A DNA stretch of 64,000 bases from Botryosphaeria dothidea. Its lineage: Eukaryota > Ascomycota > Dothideomycetes > Botryosphaeriales > Botryosphaeriaceae. The notes below the pieces were generated by a model. That model was given only the letters and a program-made list of their open reading frames with translations, searched no databases and was not told the DNA's origin. The translations under genes and the position numbers were made by a program. Each line of letters begins with the position of its first letter. Within the stretch, counting starts at the first letter, position 1. This document shows, piece after piece, positions 55,146 through 64,000 of this stretch. The stretch spans positions 1,612,001-1,676,000 of the forward strand of contig WWBZ02000073.1 in assembly GCA_011503125.2 (NCBI GenBank). Direction: 5' to 3'.

Positions 55146-58100
55146 GATGCGACATCATCGCCTACGAACTTGCCACCATGTCCAGGTTCCGACGGCCAGC
55201 GTATCACGGCCGAGAGCAAGGAGTTCATCGTGCATTGTTCAAGTGATAATGACGTGGACTCGTATGCCGATCTCGATTCTGACAGCCTATCCCAATGCGC
55301 TCGTTTGTGCGCTCTTGACACTCGCTGCTACGCTGCGACTTTCACGAACCGATGTTTTCTCAAGGTCTCTGTTGGAACCATGGTCGGAAATCAAGGTACC
55401 AGCATTTTCCTTGAGTTTGTGGCCGGTGGATCTGGCTCTTCGAGCACAAGTACATCGGTTTCGACAACATCCAGTTCATCGAGCTCATCAGGCTCAATAT
55501 CTTCGAGCTCAGGTGTTTCTAGCACATTTTCCCCACCATCAACTACAACTGTGACATCGGGAACCACCAGTTCGGTATCTACTTCCTCAACTGGATCAGG
55601 GGAGTCGACATCCTCAAGCTCAAGCACTTCTTCAAGCCCCACAAACACAACCCCTTCCAGTACCCCAAGTTCATCCAGTTCGTCAAGCCCCTCTAGCTCT
55701 TCCGGAGTGACATCGACGACCGGAAGTTCGACCATGTCTACGGGGACTACGACAACAAGTAGGACCCCAAGCGCTGCACCAACGTGCCCGGGTGCGGATG
55801 GCAGCACCTACAGAGTCGGTTCGAGGTGGTTCCGCATACGCTGTAGTGCGGACAACGACCAAGACTCCTACGGCAATGCACCCGCGAACAGCGTGGGAGA
55901 GTGTCTGTTCCTCTGCGGTGCGGACGCCGGCTGCGAAGCCGCATCTTACACGAACCGTTGCTTCTTTAAGAGTGTAGTGGGAACAATCACTGCTAACGGC
56001 GGTTCATCCCATTTCATTTATTTGGTGCCCGACCCTAGCACCTCCTCCGCATCTTCTACTGCTACTAGCTCCTCCGGGACATCGAGTAGTACATCAACTT
56101 CCTCCTCGCAGAGTTCGAGTACGTCAGTTTCTACTGCATCATCAACCACCACGTCACCTTCGACGGGAACTGTGACTACATCATCATCGACTGCAACTCC
56201 GACGTGTCCTGCATCAGATGGCCAGACTTTCGTGACTAGTGGGGTAGTCTTAAGGGTGCGCTGCAACAGTGATACTCCAGCTGGTAAGTATTGTACGCGT
56301 ATTATTCCTCGTTGCTCAATTAACTAGTTCACAGTGCAAACCTACGCAAACCGTGATGCAAACAGCATTTTCGAATGCGGCACGATTTGTGCTCAAGATC
56401 CAGGCTGTGGTGCTGCTACATTCACAAATCGCTGCTATCTGAAGCGTACCTTAGGTACTGTAGAGGTTAGCACCGTGGGAACTGTTGTCTTGGAGGTCGT
56501 TGAACGCCAGTCGACATCTGGCTCGACATCATCAACTACGAGTTCCGGAGCCACTTCCAGCAGCACTCAAATAAGCACCACCACTGGTACGAGCACCGGG
56601 ACTACCACTCTCTCCTCATCCCGGACGACTTCCACGATTCCCCCTTCCGGGCTCTCCTGTCCAGGCTCAGATGGCGAGGCGTACACTGCTGGCAGCGGAC
56701 GAACCTTTACTGTTGAATGTTATATCGAATATTCCGGTGGAAATACCCCGAACAGCCCAATTTGGGTCAACAGCCTCTCAGAGTGTATTGAAGAATGCGA
56801 CGCATACAACGGCTGTATAGACGTGTCTTGGCAAGCAGGAAACCCAAGCGGGGCTTGCTTCTTGAAGACGGCACCACTCGGACCTCGTCAGACAGAGAAG
56901 GATGGTGTTTGGGGGGCTCGGTTGAACACACCAACATCGACTACGACCTCGACTCCCCAGCCGACTTTCGTCCCGATCTGCCCTCAAGATAATGGAAAGT
57001 ACTTCACCACATCCGGCGTGACATTCCAGGTTGAATGTTACGTTGATCATTTCGGAGGCCTCATTGATACCCTGTACGGGCGGACGTTCGTCGGGTGTAT
57101 GGATGAATGCGCTAGATACACTGCGCAGCCATGCGTGGACGTCTCATGGACTCCTGGAGAGACCTGTTACTTGAAGTATGATATCGGTGATCCGGATGAG
57201 AATGAGGGGATATGGGGAGCCAAGGTCGTTACAATCGGACCATCGACCACAACTTCGCAACTTTCTACATCATCAAGCTCCGCCAGTTCTCCAACCTCGA
57301 CAGTGACCGGGACGACGGTGTCGAGCACTATGAATAGCGGCAGCTCCACCACCGTTCAAGGCAGCACAACAAGCACCGGAACGACGTCCAGTGGATCGTC
57401 TACGAGCTCAGTCACTACCACGCTCACAAAGATAACCAGAACCAGCTCTTCAACGGGCTCAACGACCACCGGAAGCAGCACGACGAACACGGAGCCTGGC
57501 ACTTCGCCTGAATCTACTACGACCAACACTGGATCGACCACAACCTTGAGCAGTTCGTCAACAGACACAACGAGCACCGAGACTGGGACGACGTACACCA
57601 GCCCTACTACTCAATCTGGATCTACTACAAGCAGCACTGGGTCAAACACAAGCGCAACCAGTAGCTCAACTGACTCAACAAGCACCGGAACTGGGACGAC
57701 GTACACAGGGCCCAGTACTACATCTGAATCGATTACAACCACAACTGGTAGCTCAACTGGCTCGACAAGCACGGGAACCAGCACGACTAGCACTGGGTCT
57801 TCTTCAACCAGCGATTTGCCGCTGACTACCACAAGTAGCATCTCAAGTGGCGCAACTCCAGTTACTAGTACCTCTACTGGATCATCGAGCACAAAGAGTG
57901 ATACCTCAAGCACCGAATCATCTTCAACCAATGGTGTGCCCACGACAACTAGCATGTCGACAGGCACAACTACAACCAGTAGCTCGACAGAATCGACAAG
58001 CACACGGAGTGACACCTCGAGCACTGCATCTTCTTCAATTAGTGATGTATCGACCACGACCACAAGTAGCATCTTAACTGGCACGACTCCAATTAGTACC

Positions 58101-60905
58101 TCCACCGAATCAACAAACACGCGAACCGACACCTCAAGTACTGAAACTCAATCAACGTCATCCGTGAGCTCATCAACAACTAGTTACACCGTGTTCAGTG
58201 ACGGCACTACAGAAACAAGCACTACTACCACAAGTTTGTCTATGAGCACACCATCCGGACCAGTAACGAGTACTATCTCAACATCATCCATAAGCACGTC
58301 GACTTCATCAACAGGGAACGTCACACCCAATGAGCCGAGCAGTATCTCGACAGGCACATCAACCGGGTCGAGTTCGAGTAGTGTTTCCACTGGGCCAGTC
58401 ACAAGCACTACCTCCACTGGATCAACATCATCTGTAAGCACGTCGACGTCGTCAACTGGGTACAGTACTCCTAGTGAGACTAGTAGCTCGACTAGCACAT
58501 CGACTGGGTCATTCACAAGCAGTACTTCTACGGGGTCGCCTTCGTCCGTGAGCACATCGACGTCATCGACCGGCTACAGCATTCTCAGTGAACCAGTCAG
58601 TACCTCCACTAGTACATCGACCGACTCAACTACGAGCAGTGTCTCAACTCTCTCAACCTCTGGGAGCACGTTCATATCGTCAACTGAACCCAACACTCCC
58701 ACTGGACCAGTCAGTACGTCGACTAGTACATGGACGAGCTCCACTGCAAGCAGCAGTAGTTCAACGGGTTCAACCTCTACAAGCATGTCAACACCTTCAA
58801 CCAGGCCAATCACACCCAGTGATCCCGTCAGTACATCGTCGACTAGCATTTCGACTGGCTCAACTTCTGTGAGCACATCAACCATACCCACTACAATCAG
58901 TGAGCCAGACAGTACCTCAGCTAGCACATCAGTTAGCTCAACTTCCATGAGCACGTCGGCATCGTCAACCGGGTACAGCACTCCAAGTGAGCCAGTCAGT
59001 ACATCGACTAGCATATCTACTGGCTCGACTTCCGTGAGCACGTCGAGCTCCGGCCCCGTTACTCGCAGTGAACCGAACAGTACTCCGATCAGCACGTCGA
59101 CTGAGTCAATTACAAGCGTTAGTTATACGGGACCAATTTCGTCAACGACGAGTACATCAACCCAGTCTACTTCGAATACTATCTCTCCCACAGACACCGT
59201 CTCCGTCAACACGTCAACTAGCTCAACCTCAACAAGCACTTCAACCGGGTCAATTTCGACGACTGCCACCTCACCTAGCTCTACTCTGACGACAACCTCG
59301 TCCAGCTCTCAAACAGGTCCGGTCTCTTCAACGCCCTCAACTCCACCGGGGCCATCAACGAACACCGATACGTCATCGACGGACAGCAGCACTGTATCTT
59401 CAACGGGCGGTCCCTCGACAGGCGGTCCCTCGACGGATTCCGTTTCGACGATCGGCTCGACTTCGACTCACACGACTGGCACCACTTCAACTCTTACAAC
59501 CGGGTCGACGTCTTCAACAGATTCTACACTCTCGGTGAACGGTCCCACGACGGACTCTGTCACCACAACCTCGTCGACACCCACTACGGGGGGCACTCAC
59601 ACATCAACTTCTACTGTGACGACCGGCTCGAGCTCGGCCCCTATAACTGGCTCTACCCCTTCGAGCAGTGTCCCTACGACGGACACATATGATACAACAG
59701 GGTCGACTTCTACACTAAGCTCGACTTCTGCAACTGGGTCGACATACACAACGGGGTCCACATCCACGACGGACTCCACACTCACCACGAGATCTTCTCT
59801 CACAACGGAATCCGTTTCTACGACTGGTTCTTCTTCTACTACGGGACCCAGTTCCATCACGGGCTCTTCTCTTACAACTGGGTCTACTTCCGTTACAGGT
59901 TCTGCTCCCACCACTGGATCCACTCCTACCACGGACCCGATCTCTTCAACGACCTCTTCAACCGGCTCCGTCCCGACGTCGAGCACAACAGGCTCTATTC
60001 CACTCACGTGCAGCACGCTTATTGGATCTACCACAACGATCAGCATATCTACGGGTTCAGGCACACCAGGTTCTTCGACCGGCGGCACCTCACAGACGAC
60101 CAGCTCCAGTTCAAACACGGCATCCTCAACCACCCCAGCCGTATCTCCCACGTCGGTCAGCTGTCCATCCTCGAACGGAACGCTCTACAACGCTCAGACG
60201 GTGGCAGACGCGCAGTTCTTCCTCGAATGCGGCGCCGACTACGATGGCTATAACATCGACTCCCCGGGAAGCTACGGGCGGCTCCAGAAGCGCGACCCAG
60301 TCGTGGATGTTAGCTTCTACGACTGCGTCGAGTCCTGCGCCCGCCTCTGCGAATGCGTCGCTGTTACCTACTCGTTCTCGCAGAGGACTTGCCAGCGGAA
60401 GAGCGATCTGGGCCCCAAGGTCCAGCTGCAGAACGACATCATCAACGCTCGCCGCGTACGCCCTGGTTGCGTCAGCTCGAGCTCGAGCTCTTCGCCAAGC
60501 TCGATCTCCAGCAGCGTTACCGGCAGTCCGCCCATCACTACGACGACAGGCTCTGTTAGCGTTTCGAGCACGGGGTCTCAGGTCACCGTGACCACGACGC
60601 AGTCGTTCACCAGCACAATCACCACGACGAATGACGGCGGTACAGCCATCATCACTACAGTCGTGACGACCGTGTGCTCGACCGGCACCTTCAGCGGCTC
60701 GACGACGTACTGGACGAGCAGCACGCCGACCGCGCCCCCGCCGATTACAACAAGCTCTTCGTCGAGCATCTCGGCTTGCAATACGGATCCGATCACGTCG
60801 GTCCGGACCATCTGGCCGAGCGGGTATTCGCATTCCATGCCGTCAACGAGCACTGCCATAGGTGGGTTCGTGGCAAGGAGGGAGAAGGCTCAGGTGGGGG
60901 CCTGA
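50137..60905 (+). CDS. giant secreted mucin-like protein with 16 PAN/apple-like modules
   Basis: About 3,521 residues from exons 50137-50659, 50715-51179, 51232-51492, 51538-56283 and 56335-60905 (introns 55, 52, 45 and 51 nt). The N-terminus has a hydrophobic segment (VSILIALFFSALVAAIPAP) acting as signal peptide. Sixteen six-Cys modules follow, each with CP..DG, a strand ending F.+.C, then C...C...C and a closing CYLK: starts at about residues 54, 149, 303, 391, 602, 791, 926, 1185, 1363, 1501, 1629, 1831, 1972, 2106, 2213 and 3273. This pattern is that of PAN/apple domains, which bind proteins or carbohydrates. Linkers are PTTATT hexapeptide repeats (four blocks before module 8) and Ser/Thr-rich spacers, the longest being residues 2300-3270; heavy O-mannosylation is expected. 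No hydrophobic GPI-type tail is seen, so it may be secreted or wall-bound by other means, or a final exon is missed (possible donor GTGGGT at 60861). Likely an adhesin or matrix protein. Confidence 0.88.
51735..52075 (+). repeat. 18-bp coding repeat block (PTTATT units), second and largest-copy array
   Basis: About 18 units encoding PTTATT or close variants. Third codon positions differ from unit to unit (for example ACT/ACA/ACC/ACG for Thr), so the amino-acid pattern is kept while the DNA has drifted. Related blocks lie at about 50940-51085, 52380-52625 and 53345-53780. Confidence 0.9.
53345..53780 (+). repeat. 18-bp coding repeat block, fourth array
   Basis: Long, less regular array of Thr-rich PTTATT-type units between modules 7 and 8, with insertions of Ile, Met and Ser. 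Confidence 0.85.
55093..55144 (+). repeat. coding trinucleotide repeat (ACA)n(TCA)n
   Basis: Encodes a run of Thr then a run of about eleven Ser in the linker between modules 10 and 11. Near-perfect triplets here, unlike the drifted 18-bp arrays, suggest recent slippage. Confidence 0.85.
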
Positions 60906-62422
60906 GGAATCCATGAGTGAGAAACGTGAGAGGAAAGGAAGACAATGTATTCCCGAAGTAATTTGTCTTGGAGGAATAAGAGGAATGGTGCTTTTGGAAA
61001 CGAATTGGAGGGATTGGACTTCATTTTGGCATGAGCGTGTATTATTTTTCTTTTTTCTTTTCCTTCGTCATGCGCGCCTCTTTTCTTGGGGGAGGGATAT
61101 TAGGTTCCATTCGGAGAGTGTTTTTGATTGATTTTACGATGTGGCTCAGAAGTTAACTCGGAATAATGCTAGGGTAATGCCCTTCTTTTTTACCGACGCC
61201 GCTCTGCGGGGTTGAATGGCTTTCTCGATTTACTTGATTCGTCCAGCGTGGGTGCCAGGCCGGATAGCAAGGCAAGAGTAATAATGAGAAGTGGGTCGGA
61301 GTTCGCCGCCGGAGGGAAAAAGACGCGAACTGCAGCTGGAAGGTCGGCAAGAAACGGGCGCGCATATCTCTATCGAGTCGTGTTTGGTGTCTTGGTCTTG
61401 CAAGATGGAAGGGTATTTGCCAAGTGCCAAGGAGGAGGGGCGGGCTAAGCGGACTCAAGCGGGCGCGGCCAATGTTCCCATCCACGAGCTACGCGTTCGA
61501 TAAGCGTGTATGGAAACGGCCGTGGTACACGTATAACCATTCGATCCCCCTAGAACGCCTTTTCCGAGTTGTGATTGATTGGTTGGCCGTTGTTGCGACG
61601 CTCAAAGGCGCCCGTGACAACTTTTAAAGCTAGCGCCGCGGCTTCTCCAGGCTATCTCTACCATAGAGGTCCCTAGCATTCATTGTGAGTCCTGATGTCA
61701 AGTGTCGACCTGAGACTTCTCCCTCTTAGTACATGAACGCCTTCTAAATGCGTGTCGAACCGTACATGGTGCATAAGCGTACAAGGGGGCGTGATCAGTT
61801 TCACCTGTACCAAACACACTTCCGGGCGTCCCGTAATCGGTTAGGCGAAGCGCACGCTTGCTGCACGGAGCAGCCAACCACAAGCTGCGAGAGTAGAACG
61901 TGAAGCATTCATCCCGCCCCGGCCAAGAGCAATAATTCCGGTCCACCCTGCTGCTTCTGCTGGCTTGGCCCGGCCGCCCAGAGCTTCCTCCAAGTCAGTG
62001 ACAGCGCGGCATTTGGGCACATGGTAGCGCTAAGTAGATAACGACGCCTGTTGGGGGGGGGGGGGGAAGAGGCGCGCCTGAGGCCCGAACTTGCGGGAGC
62101 ACCGATGCGGCGCGGGCGCAGGAACCGAGCGCTGGTAGGATGCACCATACGGTAAGGGCGGGTGGCACGGCGTGCGTGGACTCGTTATTTTGCACACCGC
62201 GGGCAAGCCGCCCCGGCAGGGTTCTTCTGGTAGGGGAATCTCTGCGTCCAGCCTTATAAGCAGCTTACCCGGGACTCCAAGGTGTCTCTTCTGTGCCTCT
62301 CGTTATCTGTGAAAGGTGTCGCCCCGCATACCTCCCCCGGTCCCACCCTCGCGGCCAGCCGATCGAATCCCAGAGCCAATTGGCTTTTTGGTGTTGAGCT
62401 GCTGTGCTGTCCATCTGTCGTC
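60906..62422. promoter_or_regulatory. intergenic region upstream of the alkaline phosphatase, with PacC-type GCCARG sites
   Basis: 1.5 kb. GCCARG hexamers are at 61254-61259, 61419-61424, 61426-61431, 61922-61927 and (reverse) 61964-61969. GCCARG is the binding core of the ambient-pH factor PacC, which activates alkaline-expressed phosphatases in Aspergillus. About 1.5 would be expected by chance in both strands. A run of 14 G is at 62053-62066 and a TATA-like TTATAAG near 62256. No gene recognised. Confidence 0.4.
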
Positions 62423-64000
62423 ATGGTGCTCATCCGCACCTCCGCCATTGCGGCCGCTGTTGCGACATTGTTTGGTGCCCGTTTCTCTGAGGCTCAAACT
62501 TTCCAGCGCCTCGGCGCTTGTCCGACGTTTGGTATGTTTTGCATGATCCGGGGGTACCCCAACCTGGTTGTTGGGAGTCGCCGGTCCCACGTGTTCACCT
62601 TGACTGAGCCCATGCTGATCGTGATCACCAGGTTGCATCTTCCCGCCTGACCAGTACGCTAACCCGCTGTCAACTGCCCGTCTTGTCAATCGTGCCAGAC
62701 TGGGGCCAATGCTGACTTGCTGATCGCAGAGCCGACTTCCTTGCCGGACAGTACTTCGACATCCGCCTTGAGGTGCATGCTCCCCAGAATGGCTCCCAAG
62801 CCATTGGTAGGGCTGCCGATGAGAAGTTCTCCTTCACCGTTGCCAAGGTCGGAGAGGACGGCGCTAGGTCACAGGCTGTGAATGCTGCTGAGTACTTTGA
62901 CATTGAGGAGCCGGCGCTTGAGAAGTGGGACTTCTCCTGGTATGAGGGTCAGTGGTATTCTAAGTCACATGATCAAAAGACATTCTGCTAAGCTTAGTAG
63001 ACCTTTTCGCCAGAGATTCCGAAAAGCCCTCTATCGTCGATGTCACTTCGAAGGCCTACCGCAAGGTAGCTCTCTACGAGCCGGGTGAGTACATCGCTAC
63101 CCTGACGTACAACAACGGCACCCAGACGAAGGCGACATGGCTCGTCCGCGACATCTCGGAAGTCCGCCGCACCAAGAACGTCATCCTGTTCATTGGTGAT
63201 GGAATGACCACCAACATGATCACTGTGAGTTGGATGCCTTCAAAATCCACGGAAAACCCGTGCTAACAGTGTTCAGGCCGCTCGCCTCATTGCTCACAAG
63301 CAAATCAACGGCAAGTACCAGACGAAGATGCAGCTGGACCAGTTCCCCGTTTTGGGTCACCAGATGACGCACTCTCTGGATACCTTCATCACCGACTCTG
63401 CCAATTCGGCCAGCGCTCTCAACACCGGCCACAAGAGTTCCTCTGGTGCCCTCGGCGTGTACGCTGATTCGAGCGAGTCCCCTTTCGATGATCCCAAGGT
63501 CGAGACCATTGCCGAAATCTTCCAGCGTATTTGGGGCGGTCACATTGGTATCGTCAGCACCGCCTTCATTGCGGATGCCACTCCTGCTGCCATCAACGCG
63601 CACACCCGTAACCGTGGTACCTACGGCCAAATTGTCGACATGATGTTGAACGGCAACACCAACTACACCTGGTCCGAATGGGTTAGCCCGGATGTCATCT
63701 TCGGCGGTGGCGCAGAGCAGTTCTACAACTCGACTCGCGGTGGCCGTACCTACAAGGATAAGGATTACTACGTCGAGTTTTCCAACGCTGGCTACAATGT
63801 CGTTCTTGACAAGGACAGCCTCGAGGACACTGCCAATGACACCAAGACCCTTGGCATCTTCTCCACTTCCAACATGGCTAAGTGGCTTGACAGAAATGTA
63901 AGTCTTAGCTTATGAGCTCCTGGTTTTCTTCTGACAATAAGCAGGTCTACACTGCCAACCTGAATCAATCTCTGAGCCCCACTGGCGACAAATCGGCTGC
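62423..64000 (+). CDS. secreted alkaline phosphatase (3' end beyond window)
   Basis: Exons 62423-62531, 62632-62653, 62730-62947, 63001-63224, 63277-63897 and 63945-64000 onward (introns 100, 76, 53, 52 and 47 nt). The N-terminus MVLIRTSAIAAAVATLFGARFSEAQ is a signal peptide. The protein has a fungal N-terminal beta domain (ADFLAGQYFDIRLEVHAP) followed by the alkaline phosphatase core: VILFIGDGMTTNMIT with the metal-binding Asp, and TDSANSASALNTGHKSS, where the Ser after Asp is the phosphorylated nucleophile. Orthophosphate monoesters are hydrolysed with two Zn and one Mg. Exon 2 is a 22-nt micro-exon that supplies CIFPPDQ of the family sequence; without it the frame is lost. A CACGTG box lies in intron 1. 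The gene is cut at the right edge after NLNQSLSPTGDKSA, so about one third of the enzyme is missing. Confidence 0.93.
62588..62593 (+). promoter_or_regulatory. CACGTG box in intron 1 of the alkaline phosphatase gene
   Basis: CACGTG is the core bound by the phosphate regulators Pho4 (yeast) and NUC-1 (Neurospora), which control repressible phosphatases. Here it is 57 nt into the first intron. A single hexamer is weak evidence. Confidence 0.35.

Noticed and set aside
57356..60151. Minus-strand Val/Glu-rich open frames opposite the Ser/Thr linker
   Set aside because: Mirror of Ser/Thr codons; no start context or domain.

Overview
This is a 64-kb nuclear window from a filamentous ascomycete (Pezizomycotina), possibly Dothideomycetes or Eurotiomycetes. 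The evidence is the short introns (mostly 45-70 nt, GT...YAG, with CTRAY-like branch sites), the gene spacing, and the families present: Csn1, Gpc1, a fungal patatin-like lipase, an SltA/ACE1-type C2H2 factor and PAN-domain mucin-like cell-surface proteins. There are no plasmid, phage, rRNA or tRNA features that I can support. Twenty protein-coding genes are called; the first (csn1, 3' end missing) and the last (alkaline phosphatase, 3' end missing) are cut by the window edges. Exon boundaries were worked out by hand from splice signals and reading phase.

Layout. 1-16.5 kb is a dense housekeeping block: csn1, a hotdog thioesterase, an unknown conserved protein, a beta-carbonic anhydrase, cohesin smc1, glycerophosphocholine acyltransferase (gpc1), a SelW/SelT-like Rdx protein and an F-box-like protein. 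16.5-28.4 kb is nearly empty: one SltA/ACE1-like zinc-finger gene (19.8-22.4 kb) has about 3.2 kb of gene-free DNA downstream and about 6 kb of GC-rich gene-free DNA upstream. 28.4-48 kb is again ordinary: a carboxymuconolactone-decarboxylase-like protein, a small conserved protein, an uncertain acidic protein, a patatin-like phospholipase, mitochondrial Qri7, an ATP adenylyltransferase, a Myb-like regulator with about 3 kb of empty upstream DNA, and a kappa-class GST. 48.4-64 kb holds an HSDL2-like dehydrogenase, one giant gene (50.1-60.9 kb) for a secreted protein of about 3,521 residues, and a secreted alkaline phosphatase.

The giant gene is the most remarkable object. It encodes sixteen six-cysteine PAN/apple-like modules joined by Thr/Pro hexapeptide repeats and a Ser/Thr-rich linker of about 970 residues. 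All four of its introns sit at the same place and phase inside a module, a record of how it grew by module duplication. Other points to check are a stop codon in an unusual readthrough-like context (TGA-CAATTA) ahead of the conserved C-terminal domain of the SltA-like factor, a cluster of ACGCGT (MCB) boxes in the smc1/gpc1 divergent promoter, a GC-AG intron, an intron carrying an A11-G21 tract, and a 22-nt micro-exon.

The genes do not form an operon or a biosynthetic cluster. Links between them are loose: divergent pairs share promoters (smc1/gpc1, patatin/qri7, GST/SDR), and the last third is weighted to secreted or surface proteins.
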